A stretch of 64,000 nucleotides of DNA, taken from CAZPZZ01 sp964591245 (lineage in GTDB: Bacteria; Acidobacteriota; Vicinamibacteria; Vicinamibacterales; UBA8438). The first letter of the stretch is position 1; every line of letters begins with the position of its first letter. Below the pieces are notes generated by a model that worked only from the letters and a program-made list of their open reading frames with translations, ran no database searches and was not told the origin of the DNA. This document shows, one piece after another, positions 18,852 to 27,863 of the stretch. The position numbers and the translations under genes were made by a program. Location of the stretch: assembly GCA_964591245.1 (NCBI GenBank), contig CAZPZZ010000001.1:24688-88687 (forward strand). Direction: 5' to 3'.

Positions 18852-21412
18852 ACAAGCGATACCAATGCCTCACGCTGGCGTTCAAGGCGTCCTTGCCGTT
18901 CATTCGCAAAGCGCTCGATTCCACGGAAGATAGACTCTCCGTCGAGATGAGCCTCGGTAATCACGTCCGACTCGTTTCCACCACTTCTCCACCGGTCATC
19001 GAAGTCCGCATAGAGCGAATACTCTTCCGTGAGTGGTCCTAAATTAGCTACAGGCGGCACTCGCTTGGTCATCGTGCTGATCACCATACAGTCATACCGC
19101 GCTGCATCGGGAAGCACGTGCCGCTGGTAGTCTTCAGATTGAAACCCGAAAAGCTCGGTGCTAATCACTGACACAATCCGTACGTTCAACTTGGCTTCCT
19201 TCAGACGGGGCAGCACGCTGACGAGATTCATCGTCGAGCTCGACCCCTGGACGAGCACTGTCCCCATGGGAGGCGTCTCGTCGTCGTAGTCACGAATGAG
19301 ATAGAGCCCCTTCGCCGCAGCACGCGAGTCCGTATCGGCAAAAGTAGAACGATCGGCGACCGGAAAATCTGGCCGGGCCACGTGGATGACGATGATGCCG
19401 AGCTCTTTGATCTCGATCGCCTTTTGCACCGCAGCGAAATAACCAGGCGCAACATCGTTGTAATCCCAAAAATACAGATTAATGACATGACCACGGGGCA
19501 GCAGCGTCCACGTCTGGGGTGCAAAGATTCCGAAGTGGGTTCGCGCGTCAGCGGCGGTCTCCGGACCGGAGTGCCCAGCCAGGATGTTTAGCACCCCGAG
19601 AGGAAACGGACTGTCCTGATTCATCTGGGAAAACACACGGGCTGGCGTATACATCAACGGTGTAAACGCGCCATACGTACCGGAAATTCCCCATACTCCT
19701 GCGTAGCCATCCGGATCAGCCGATGCGTTCTGACTGACGAGACCAACAATCGTTGACGCATTGCCAGCCTCCTGAATCGCGGCTTTGAGTCTTGTACCGT
19801 ACGGATTGTCGACCGGATCGTAGTGGCCAAATAAATTCGCGTTCTCGATGTTGATCGAACCGGACAGATCCGCCGCCATGGTCATGAAGCGACCACCGGT
19901 CACATAGTTGAACCATGCCCCGATCTCGCTGATCGCTCGACGGGGCCCCTTCTTCAGTCCAGGTTCCAAGAACAGTGAGATCCGACGCTTCACGGCCTCA
20001 CTAGTCTTCGGATTGGTGACAACAATATCCTGAGCATCGGAGGGCAGATTGTCGACCTTGAGCCGGTCATCCCGAAAAGGATTGACCGTCGGATCGATAC
20101 GCAGCGATGGGGAGTGATCAAGCTGCCCCGCAATCTCGAGCACAGTGTCGGCGATCCATGTACGGAGTCCCTCACGCCGCTCCAGAACGGACATGAGGAC
20201 GTCGACGTTGGTCTTGAACTGAATGAGCCGCTCTGCCTCGGTCGCGGGCACCCCGTCACGAATTCCTTCAAACGCAACGCCGTATTTCTCCTCGAACGAC
20301 GCCGCCAGCGCGAGGAAATACTCCCCGTTCATCTTGAAGGCATAGGGATGCGAGGGATACCCGACGATCTGATCACTACCGTTGATCTTCCCGTCGCGCG
20401 CAGCAGGCCACCACCCCTTTGTGGTTGGGCCGACAAGAATCATCGGCCTCCGATCGTCGACCGGCCACTCTTCCATGGCCGAGAACGCCGCAACGATTTG
20501 ATCGAAATCATTCCCGTCGTCGATGGAAAACACGTTCCATCCCCAGGACACCCATTGCTGCGCAATGTTGTAGCCCGTGTACTGGTCCTTGATCACGCCG
20601 CCCAGCAGCGCATCGTCAATACCTGCATTGTTTAACGACAGCAGTACCCGCAACCGTTTGCCAACTTGTTGGGAGAGCGCAATGTGCTTCAGTTCCTGCG
20701 CATGCCCCTCGGTGAGCGCAAACTCGCCTTCCAGGGCAACAACCTTCGGTGACTCGCCCGCACCAATGTAATCCCAAAAAAGTGCCTTACCAGCTGCTGT
20801 CGCAATTCCGATCCCAGATGGTCCACCATTCACGTCGTTCGTGACGTCGGTAGTTTCGGAATGGCCGGCCAACGAACGAATGCCCCGGATCTTCGCTTGC
20901 GCGAAAAGCGGATCGTCTACGAGTCCGTTCTCCTGAAGCAACGTGTCCAGTGCGCCAGCGCCCCGGCGGAAACCCAGGGAATCAATGGGCAACATCGCCA
21001 CGTGCGGATCGACCTTGAAACGCTCATCGCCGGTCGCGGTGAATTGTCGGTGCAGGGATTCGTAGAGAATCATCCAAAGGGCGTAGCAAGTCGGGATGTT
21101 ATGCCCTCCCGCTAGCATGAACTTGTCCGCTACCGGTACTTTCGGGTGCCGGAGGTCGTAGCGAAGTCCTCCCAACGCCGGCCCCACGAGATGGCACGCC
21201 ACGTTGTAGGGGGTATACGCCAGGGGACCACCGAAGTGGCCAGTCTGCGCATAGTTCCCCATCAAGGAGAGCTGCATCGCGGTCATGAACGCGACATCTT
21301 CAAGCCTCTCTTTTGCATAATCCGGCCGCGGAACGGTCTGGGATTCAAATCTGTCCTCGGCGGACACGGTGTGTAGCGTGGTGGTAACGGAATCAGCAAT
21401 AGGTGACGTCAT
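18848..21412 (-). CDS. Transketolase/E1-type thiamine diphosphate enzyme, long form
   Basis: The product has 854 residues from the ATG at 21412, which has GAGG six bases upstream; an in-frame start at 21451 is less likely. The fold is transketolase or homodimeric pyruvate dehydrogenase E1-like: GHFGGPLAYTPYNVACHLVGP near the N-terminus, a pyrophosphate-binding region LEGEFALTEGHAQE near 226 ending in LNNAG near 259, a pyrimidine-domain part in the middle (GLVSQNASADPDGYAG) and a C-terminal domain with GTVLVQGSSSTMN. The canonical GDG of the ThDP motif is replaced by LEGE and the spacing to NN is about 30 residues, longer than usual. Function is therefore uncertain: transketolase, 2-oxoacid dehydrogenase E1 or a phosphoketolase-like role. 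No E2 or E3 gene lies nearby. dacB overlaps its end. Confidence 0.82.
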   Translation of the reverse strand: MTSPIADSVTTTLHTVSAEDRFESQTVPRPDYAKERLEDVAFMTAMQLSLMGNYAQTGHFGGPLAYTPYNVACHLVGPALGGLRYDLRHPKVPVADKFMLAGGHNIPTCYALWMILYESLHRQFTATGDERFKVDPHVAMLPIDSLGFRRGAGALDTLLQENGLVDDPLFAQAKIRGIRSLAGHSETTDVTNDVNGGPSGIGIATAAGKALFWDYIGAGESPKVVALEGEFALTEGHAQELKHIALSQQVGKRLRVLLSLNNAGIDDALLGGVIKDQYTGYNIAQQWVSWGWNVFSIDDGNDFDQIVAAFSAMEEWPVDDRRPMILVGPTTKGWWPAARDGKINGSDQIVGYPSHPYAFKMNGEYFLALAASFEEKYGVAFEGIRDGVPATEAERLIQFKTNVDVLMSVLERREGLRTWIADTVLEIAGQLDHSPSLRIDPTVNPFRDDRLKVDNLPSDAQDIVVTNPKTSEAVKRRISLFLEPGLKKGPRRAISEIGAWFNYVTGGRFMTMAADLSGSINIENANLFGHYDPVDNPYGTRLKAAIQEAGNASTIVGLVSQNASADPDGYAGVWGISGTYGAFTPLMYTPARVFSQMNQDSPFPLGVLNILAGHSGPETAADARTHFGIFAPQTWTLLPRGHVINLYFWDYNDVAPGYFAAVQKAIEIKELGIIVIHVARPDFPVADRSTFADTDSRAAAKGLYLIRDYDDETPPMGTVLVQGSSSTMNLVSVLPRLKEAKLNVRIVSVISTELFGFQSEDYQRHVLPDAARYDCMVISTMTKRVPPVANLGPLTEEYSLYADFDDRWRSGGNESDVITEAHLDGESIFRGIERFANERQGRLERQREALVSLV

Positions 21413-21516
21413 GAATGACCTCGAACGGGAGCCAGGAATTGACGGCTGCATGATATCGTTCGGGCTTACGTCGTGCCACCCTCAGTGAAAAACAGGAGAG
21501 TGAGACGACCGTAAAA

Positions 21517-23634
21517 TTGACCTTCAATCAGGATGGCAGGGTGGGGCTACGTACGACGGCACTGACGGCCTCCTCCGCTATCTGGCTGATTGCTGGACTG
21601 GGCTGCATCACGGCAGGAACGCTGCTTGTGATGACCGCCTTCCTTGAGTTGGGCCTCGCACTGGCCGCACTCGGGGTCAGTCTCTGTGCGGTCGGGGCCA
21701 TCGCACTCCTTCGCCCCAAAACTGACGATCCGCCTCCTGAACCGCTCTGGAACAGCGCGAAATCGACCGACCTTGACCTCCACGAGGAAGGCCTCTCCCC
21801 AACCGAGCGCGCCTACCGTCGACTACTGGGTAGTCGTGACACCACCGCCGACAACTCATTTTTTCCAACCAGCCTGACGCTCGACGACAAGGCCGCTAAC
21901 CTCGGCGAGCTGATTCGGGACCGCTGCGACCACGTGTGGGAAGGCATACGGACGAGACGCTATGTGAAGCGGGACGCCGACCACGTTGCGGATCTCAATG
22001 GCGGCGCCATCTTCAATGAAATGCGCGACATCGTCCAAGAAGTCGCAACCCTGTATCACTCAAAATCCGACAATGCCGTTCTCGAAGTGCGCGCCGGAGA
22101 CCTGATCCTTGCCTTACGCTCGGCGGCCAGCGACCTACTCCAGACCGCACACCAGATGCCGTACGTCGATCCGACCACTTGGTCAATTCAGGAGGTGATG
22201 ACACGCCTGGAGCAGGTCTCCAAAGGCCTCGCACTCTACAAGAAACTGTCGCCCTATGAGCATTACGTCACCGGAGCAATGCTGGCCGCCCGATTCGTAG
22301 CCGGCTCAAGCCCGCTCGCACTGGCCGCCTGGACGATCGGCAAGGAGGGCGCCAAACGCGTGGGCAGCAAATTCATCAAGAGCCAGGCGGAGAGCTGGCT
22401 CAAAACCCTCTTGGAGGGAGCCATCGCGCTCCTCTATCTCCAAGTGGCCCGGACCTACGACCCGACACGTGCGTATCGGAGCCCTGAGTGGGTCGCACTC
22501 GCCGAAGCCCTTCAGGTCCACGCCGCCATCCCGGGAAACGATCGCAACCGCAAGTTGTTGCTCGACCGTATCCTACGGGCCAAGATTCCCGACGAATTCG
22601 CCAAGCTTGCATTGCTGCGGGCCCTCGCGGAAGACCGCCCTCCGGACACGCACGCGTCGACATCGACCGATTGGACGTCGCTCGCACCAACCGAGCGACA
22701 GGCCATCGCCGGACATCTGTCCGGTCTCTTCGCTTCCATGCAAGGGCTGGGCGTCCCCGCCGCGAACGACGCCATCGATGAGCTCGAATACCGACTCCAG
22801 TGGGGCGTGTCGACCGCACGAGCGAGATCTCACCACTCCCAGGGCACTCGAATCTCCCATGGCTTCACCCACCTGACGGCGATCGCACGTGCCTGGTTAT
22901 CGCTCGACCGCGAAGACACCTACCGTGCCATCTGGGCAGGCTCTTTCGGAATTCTGGTACGGGAGACTCTTGGCGACACAGCCGCCCGTCGTGCCCTCTC
23001 GAACTCCGTGGCTGCCGTCTACGAGAAGGCCGCCGCGCCACCGCTACGTCCCGCCCACCCGCCTTCTACACTGGCCGGAGACGCCATGGCCGAGGCGCTC
23101 GTCACCTCGCTCGTTGACCTCCTCACAGCGAGTCGGCGGTGGCCAATCGAACACGATCACATGGTCTTGTTGAATGCATCGGTCCTTCTGACCGACGCGG
23201 AGCGCATCACCGCCGTTTGGAAGCGGTACATCGACGCCGCAACGTTCCAGTTGGGCGACCATCTCCAATTGGTCGACCTGTCAACTTGGCCACCACGGTC
23301 CTCGCCAGCGATTCTTCGACAGATGGGTCCCAATGATCGACCTGTCGCCGTACTTGAAGCGCGCACGGCAATGGCGCGTGCCTGCTGGACCCTCTGGTTG
23401 ACCGACCGCATCATCATCGGCAACATTCCGGAGAACGATCTCTTCCTCGACGACGGCAACCCGGCCACGCACGGCATGGCCACCGTGCAACTCAGCCAAC
23501 GTTCACAGCAGTTAACGACCGATCTTGTCGTCGGCTGCGGTTCACAGGATTTCACTGTCGTCGGTAACCCCCTGAGACGGTTCAAGCGCCGGTTCGGTCC
23601 CTTATTCGAGGCCCTGAACATGCACCCGAGCTGA
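21517..23634 (+). CDS. Membrane-anchored protein of unknown function, 705 residues
   Basis: The start is uncertain. TTG at 21517 gives 705 residues; GTG at 21541, with AGGA about seven bases upstream, would give 697 and has the better ribosome site. Two hydrophobic helices (residues about 18-67) form a hairpin followed by a long soluble region. A further amphipathic or hydrophobic stretch (residues about 250-310) includes GAMLAARFVAGSSPLALAAW and LEGAIALLYLQVARTYDP. I recognise no catalytic motif, nucleotide-binding loop or named domain. The sequence is helix-rich with even codon use, and the frame is long and clean, so it is real. It is divergent from the transketolase-like gene (104-base gap) and precedes an exported family gene. 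Confidence 0.8.
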   Translation: MTFNQDGRVGLRTTALTASSAIWLIAGLGCITAGTLLVMTAFLELGLALAALGVSLCAVGAIALLRPKTDDPPPEPLWNSAKSTDLDLHEEGLSPTERAYRRLLGSRDTTADNSFFPTSLTLDDKAANLGELIRDRCDHVWEGIRTRRYVKRDADHVADLNGGAIFNEMRDIVQEVATLYHSKSDNAVLEVRAGDLILALRSAASDLLQTAHQMPYVDPTTWSIQEVMTRLEQVSKGLALYKKLSPYEHYVTGAMLAARFVAGSSPLALAAWTIGKEGAKRVGSKFIKSQAESWLKTLLEGAIALLYLQVARTYDPTRAYRSPEWVALAEALQVHAAIPGNDRNRKLLLDRILRAKIPDEFAKLALLRALAEDRPPDTHASTSTDWTSLAPTERQAIAGHLSGLFASMQGLGVPAANDAIDELEYRLQWGVSTARARSHHSQGTRISHGFTHLTAIARAWLSLDREDTYRAIWAGSFGILVRETLGDTAARRALSNSVAAVYEKAAAPPLRPAHPPSTLAGDAMAEALVTSLVDLLTASRRWPIEHDHMVLLNASVLLTDAERITAVWKRYIDAATFQLGDHLQLVDLSTWPPRSSPAILRQMGPNDRPVAVLEARTAMARACWTLWLTDRIIIGNIPENDLFLDDGNPATHGMATVQLSQRSQQLTTDLVVGCGSQDFTVVGNPLRRFKRRFGPLFEALNMHPS

Positions 23635-23765
23635 CAAACCAACGAACATTTCCCGTCATCCTCTTACCAGCAACCTCGCCAAGCTGCGACGCGCCATCCC
23701 AACTCGTGGTACTGTCTGAGAGGGAATAGGAACACACCGAACAACGGCCTGATGAGGTAATAACC

Positions 23766-24764
23766 ATGATCACCCGACCACTAGCCCTGCTCGTCGCCGT
23801 AATAACCTACTCGCTGCTGCTCACCAACGCGGCACTCGCCCAAAGCGAATCGACGTTGAAGACTCCACACGGTCATCCAGACATCAGTGGCGTCTGGGAC
23901 TTTCGCACCGTCACTCCGTTAGAACGCCCAGAGGAATTCGCTGACCAGCCGTTCCTCTCCGCAGAAGAGGTCGCCACCTACGCCGCAGAGCGGGTACGGG
24001 CTAACAACGCCGATCTCGATCGCGAGGCAAAAAAGCTGGTCACGACCGACCGCGGTCAGGTCAACGGAACCCGGGAAAGCCGAGATCTTGCCCTGGCCTA
24101 CAACAATTTCTGGTGGGATCGCGGTACCGGAGTGGTCGAAACTCGCCGCACCTCGCTCGTGGTAGATCCACCGAACGGTCGACTGCCGGCCCTGACTGAG
24201 ATGGCTGCCGCCCGACGGGATGAACGGACCCGCATCAACCAGCGCGCCACTGAAGGTCCTGAGGATCGCCCTCTCGGCGAGCGCTGCATCACCGGCTTCA
24301 ACTCAGGCCCCCCGATGCTTCCGGCGGCCTACAACATGAATGTCCAGATCTTTCAAAACGCTGACTATGTCGTACTTCTGAACGAGATGGTCCACAACGC
24401 GCGGATCATTCCACTCGACGGCAGTGGTCATGGCACCGTTCCACTGTGGACTGGCGTTTCACGCGGATACTGGGAAGGAGCCACGCTCGTCGTCGAAACA
24501 AAGAATTTCCTCCGCGAGACCAGCTTCCGAGACTCGAGCAAGAACCTCCACCTCGTAGAGCGTTTTCAGCGGACAAGCGACGACGGGCTGATGTACTCGT
24601 TCACCGTCAGTGATCCCACTACCTGGACGCAGCCATGGTCGGTGGAGCTTCCCATGCAGCGGAGCGACCTTCCGATGTTCGAATACGCCTGCCACGAAGG
24701 CAACTACGGCATGGATGGCACCCTGACTGGTGCTCGGGCAATCGAACGAAACTCCGGCGAATAG
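23766..24764 (+). CDS. Exported protein of unknown function, multicopy family (copy 3)
   Basis: The product has 332 residues with a signal peptide ending near AALAQ; TGAGG lies upstream of the ATG. It belongs to the same unnamed family as the products at 4049, 11263, 60435 and 63457: HPDISGVWDFRTVTPLERP, TSLVVDPPNGRLPALTE, GERCITGFNSGPPMLPAAYN, EMVHNARIIPLDGSGH, YWEGATLVVETKNFLRETSF and FEYACHEGNYG. By eye it is nearest to the 11263 copy. This is the only copy with a neighbourhood free of quinoproteins; it lies between the unknown membrane protein and the SUV3-like helicase. A strong hairpin follows its stop codon, so it is probably transcribed alone. Confidence 0.86.
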   Translation: MITRPLALLVAVITYSLLLTNAALAQSESTLKTPHGHPDISGVWDFRTVTPLERPEEFADQPFLSAEEVATYAAERVRANNADLDREAKKLVTTDRGQVNGTRESRDLALAYNNFWWDRGTGVVETRRTSLVVDPPNGRLPALTEMAAARRDERTRINQRATEGPEDRPLGERCITGFNSGPPMLPAAYNMNVQIFQNADYVVLLNEMVHNARIIPLDGSGHGTVPLWTGVSRGYWEGATLVVETKNFLRETSFRDSSKNLHLVERFQRTSDDGLMYSFTVSDPTTWTQPWSVELPMQRSDLPMFEYACHEGNYGMDGTLTGARAIERNSGE

Positions 24765-24771
24765 CGCTTCG

Positions 24772-24798
24772 GCCGGACCAGGGACGGTCTGGTCCGGC
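24772..24798 (+). terminator. Hairpin after the exported protein gene
   Basis: GCCGGACCAG (24772-24781) and CTGGTCCGGC (24789-24798) form a perfect ten-pair stem with a seven-base loop, starting eight bases after the stop at 24764. Only TT follows directly, so it is a GC-rich terminator without a proper T tract. Confidence 0.65.
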
Positions 24799-24820
24799 TT
24801 CAACACAGATCCGAATGAAT

Positions 24821-24878
24821 CTGCTGGGGGGAAGATGGCGTAAAGCCGTCGCCCCCCAGCAGCATGCCCCCTTGGGGG
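24821..24878 (+). promoter_or_regulatory. Structured leader with alternative G/C pairings before the helicase gene
   Basis: CTGCTGGGGGG (24821-24831) pairs perfectly with CCCCCCAGCAG (24852-24862); inside it GATGGC and GCCGTC extend the stem with one G-T pair. CCCCC at 24867-24871 and GGGGG at 24874-24878 follow and could compete for the same runs. The structure ends 33 bases before the GTG start at 24912. It may be a leader that controls helicase expression or a second terminator; sequence alone cannot decide. Confidence 0.5.
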
Positions 24879-24911
24879 TCCACGACGGTCATATCCAGAG
24901 GGTAGCCCGGC

Positions 24912-27254
24912 GTGTCCACTGTTCCTTCCACTCTCGGCCCCTCGTTGGTCGCCCTCCTGGGCCCCACAAATACCGGCAAGACCCATCGCGCAGTCGAGCA
25001 ACTCCTGCTCCACCGCACCGGGATGATCGGGCTTCCGCTCCGCCTACTTGCCCGGGAAGTCTATGACAAGCTCACGGTACGCGCTGGTGAACAGGCCGTC
25101 GCCCTAGTCACCGGCGAGGAAAAACGGGTCCCCGCACAACCGCGCTACTGGGTCTGCACGGTGGAAGCGATGCCACTCGATCGACGCGTCGACTTTCTGG
25201 CGGTTGACGAGGTTCAGCTGGCCGCGCATCGGCAACGAGGCCATGTCTTTACTGATCGCCTGTTGCATGCACGGGGTCGCCTGGAGACCTGGTTTCTTGG
25301 CTCAAACACGCTCCGCCCTATCGTGGCGGACCTCGTACCCACTGCGACTATCCGGAGTCATACCCGACTATCAAAACTCCAACATTTAGGTTGTCGGAAG
25401 GTCAGTGGTCTCCCGCCACGCACGGCGATCGTGGCCTTCTCCATGGCCCGTGTGTACGAACTCGCGGACCAGGTGCGTGCCCGTCGCGGCGGGGCCGCGG
25501 TCGTGCTCGGTGCTCTATCCCCGCGTGCTCGTAATGCACAAGTCGCCCTCTATCAGAGCGGGGAGGTCGACTATCTCGTGGCCACCGATGCGATCGGCAT
25601 GGGACTCAACCTTGATGTGGATCATGTCGCCTTCGCGGAACTGACGAAGTTCGATGGGCGCGCCAGCCGGCCTCTCGAACGCATCGAACTTGGCCAGATC
25701 GCCGGACGCGCTGGACGTCATATAAAAGATGGAACCTTCGGCACCCTGGCCCCATCAGATTCGCTCAGTCCCGCCTTGATTCGGGCCATCGAGGAGCACC
25801 GGTTTCCCTCCATCCGGCGAGTCATGTGGCGCAATCGCGATCTCGATTTCAGCAATCTCGACGCCCTACTCACGACACTCTCCCGGCGCCCGACGCGGCC
25901 CACGCTTCGCCTCACCGCGCCGACGGCGGATGGCGACGCTCTACGACGTCTGGCCATGGACCACGGCATTCGCGAACGGGCCGATACAGAGGCCGGAGTC
26001 CGACTCCTGTGGGAAGTGTGCCAGATCCCCGATTACCGACAACTCGTCATGGAAGACCACGTGGCGCTCCTTGGCGAAGTCTTTCGGCAGCTCACCGCGC
26101 CGAGTGGCCAACTGTCGCCCGATTGGCTCGGTGGACGCATCGGTCAACTGTCTCAAACCCAGGGAGATATCGACGATCTGCTTACCCGGCTCGCATTCAT
26201 CCGCACGTGGACCTATATTGCACACCGGACCACGTGGATCGCCGACCCTCCCCACTGGCAAGGCCGCACCAGGACGATTGAGGATCGGCTCAGCGACGCG
26301 TTACATGCACTATTGGTAGAACGTTTCGTCGATACGCGACGTACCGCATCCGTTTCTCAACGGCCTCGTCACGACGACAACCGCCTTCGCGATACGAGCC
26401 CTTTTGCGGTCCTCGCCCAATGGACAGCCAACCAGTCGACACCTGCGCCAGTGACAAGCTGGCTCGACGATCTGGTCGAGGCGTCACCCGCTGAGATCAA
26501 AATCGCCCCATCAGCACAGATAGTGTTCGCCGGCCGCCCCGTTGCCCGATTGACGCGCGGCGCCGATCTCCTGCGTCCGGACGTCGTGCTGCGTGACGAA
26601 CTTGAGGCCGGCCGCGGTCTTCGGAGTCAAATCGCGCGACGGCTGATTGCCGCCGCCCGCGATCTGGCCGCCGAGGTACTCGCACCTCTCCAGAACGAAC
26701 AAAGGGACCGGCTGAGTGGGGCCGCACGAGGCCTGCTCTATCAACTCGAGCAAGGTCTGGGGACACTCTCTGCGAGAGTCTCACGTCCCCAGTTACGCGC
26801 CCTGACCCGTGATGACCGCCAGCAGCTTGCACGGTTCGGCGTTCGGCTTGGCTATCATCAGGTTTATCTCGCTCAGACCCTAAAACCCGCCATGGTTGCA
26901 CGGCGTGTGGCATTGGCCACCGCGTTCTGGGGCTCAGACGCGGGAACGACGTGGCCGGCCCCCGCCAGTGTCTCGATGCCAGTGCACGCGACGCGTCCCG
27001 CCGAGATCTACGCCGCTATCGGCTTCCCTCGTGCTGGCTCCCGAGCGGTCCGGGCCGACGTATTGGAACGCATCGCATGTGATCTACGTCGCGCAGCGCG
27101 GCAGGGCCCTTTCACGCCAGACGACCAGATCCGCCAGCGCTTATCCTGCCCCGCCACGGAGGTCGAATCCATCGTCGAAGCACTCGGATATCGACCGGTC
27201 GGTGACGGGCGCTTCGCGCGCCACCGCAGGCGCAAACGCTCGCCTGCCGCGTAG
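24912..27254 (+). CDS. SUV3-like DExH-box RNA helicase
   Basis: The product has 780 residues from a GTG at 24912 with AGAGGG about nine bases upstream. The N-terminal half is a complete superfamily 2 helicase core: Walker A GPTNTGKT at 17-24, Walker B as DEVQ near 99-102, TDAIGMGLN near 224 and GQIAGRAGR near 261 (motif VI). DEVQ and the order of motifs match mitochondrial SUV3 and its bacterial relatives, which unwind RNA and work with a degradosome nuclease in mitochondria. The C-terminal half (residues about 390-780) is Arg-rich and helical. A role in cytoplasmic RNA turnover is inferred. A hairpin-rich leader lies just upstream. Confidence 0.88.
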   Translation: MSTVPSTLGPSLVALLGPTNTGKTHRAVEQLLLHRTGMIGLPLRLLAREVYDKLTVRAGEQAVALVTGEEKRVPAQPRYWVCTVEAMPLDRRVDFLAVDEVQLAAHRQRGHVFTDRLLHARGRLETWFLGSNTLRPIVADLVPTATIRSHTRLSKLQHLGCRKVSGLPPRTAIVAFSMARVYELADQVRARRGGAAVVLGALSPRARNAQVALYQSGEVDYLVATDAIGMGLNLDVDHVAFAELTKFDGRASRPLERIELGQIAGRAGRHIKDGTFGTLAPSDSLSPALIRAIEEHRFPSIRRVMWRNRDLDFSNLDALLTTLSRRPTRPTLRLTAPTADGDALRRLAMDHGIRERADTEAGVRLLWEVCQIPDYRQLVMEDHVALLGEVFRQLTAPSGQLSPDWLGGRIGQLSQTQGDIDDLLTRLAFIRTWTYIAHRTTWIADPPHWQGRTRTIEDRLSDALHALLVERFVDTRRTASVSQRPRHDDNRLRDTSPFAVLAQWTANQSTPAPVTSWLDDLVEASPAEIKIAPSAQIVFAGRPVARLTRGADLLRPDVVLRDELEAGRGLRSQIARRLIAAARDLAAEVLAPLQNEQRDRLSGAARGLLYQLEQGLGTLSARVSRPQLRALTRDDRQQLARFGVRLGYHQVYLAQTLKPAMVARRVALATAFWGSDAGTTWPAPASVSMPVHATRPAEIYAAIGFPRAGSRAVRADVLERIACDLRRAARQGPFTPDDQIRQRLSCPATEVESIVEALGYRPVGDGRFARHRRRKRSPAA

Positions 27255-27268
27255 CCATTTTCCTAGCA

Positions 27269-27691
27269 CTACTCGTCTTCACGTCCGGTCGCCGCCCGCA
27301 GGGCCTTCATACGACCACGACGCCTCTTCGTCGTGAGGCGCCGCTCATCAACACCAGGGCGAGCGGTTGTCGGTCGGCGTCGCTTGGGAAGTTGTGCGGC
27401 ACGCTCAAGGAACTCGGCCAGGCGACGACGCGCCGCCTGCCGATTCTGTAGCTGCGTTCGGTGCTCGCGGCTTTCGATGACGAGAACCCCGTTCGACGTA
27501 ATACGTCGACCCGCTTGAGCGAGCAGCCGCACCTTAACCTCCGGCGCCAACGACGAACTTGCCACATGAAACCGTAGCTCCACGGCCGTGGCAACTTTAT
27601 TAACGTTCTGCCCACCGGGTCCAGAAGCCCGCACGAAGCGTTCCTCGAGTTCACGCTCGTCGACGACAACCTTTGCAGACAGCCTAATCAT
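27269..27691 (-). CDS. arfB: Peptidyl-tRNA hydrolase ArfB (ribosome rescue, release-factor-like)
   Basis: The product has 140 residues from the ATG at 27691; the frame is open to 27835, but homology-like sequence starts at MIRLSAK and no better ribosome site is visible. The RF1-like GGQ loop is at residues 26-28 in SGPGGQNVNKV, which hydrolyses peptidyl-tRNA on stalled ribosomes. The C-terminus (KRRRPTTARP...KRRRGRMKAL) is the basic tail that inserts into the empty mRNA channel in ArfB/YaeJ. Length and layout match the family. It is convergent with the helicase gene with 14 bases between the stops. Confidence 0.92.
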   Translation of the reverse strand: MIRLSAKVVVDERELEERFVRASGPGGQNVNKVATAVELRFHVASSSLAPEVKVRLLAQAGRRITSNGVLVIESREHRTQLQNRQAARRRLAEFLERAAQLPKRRRPTTARPGVDERRLTTKRRRGRMKALRAATGREDE

Positions 27692-27845
27692 GAAAACACA
27701 CAGAGGCCCGAGGGAAATAACATCGCCAAAACGATTTCCCCCCGGCATTCCGCCGGCCAGGAAGCCCTGACGGATGTCCTTGGTGCGGTCCTCATTGCCA
27801 TGACACCGGGTATGTCGGAGACGACACCATAACAACCAAACGAAT

Positions 27846-27863
27846 CGCGGTACGATTACCGCG
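27846..27863 (-). terminator. Hairpin overlapping the amidase stop codon
   Basis: CGCGGTA (27846-27852) and TACCGCG (27857-27863) pair perfectly around a four-base loop. On the minus strand the stem includes the TAA of the amidase and is followed by ATTCGTTTGGTTGTT, a fairly T-rich stretch, as in an intrinsic terminator. Confidence 0.45.

Noticed and set aside
21413..21516. TPP riboswitch before the ThDP enzyme gene
   Set aside because: The leader lacks the conserved CUGAGA and related thi-box blocks on either strand.
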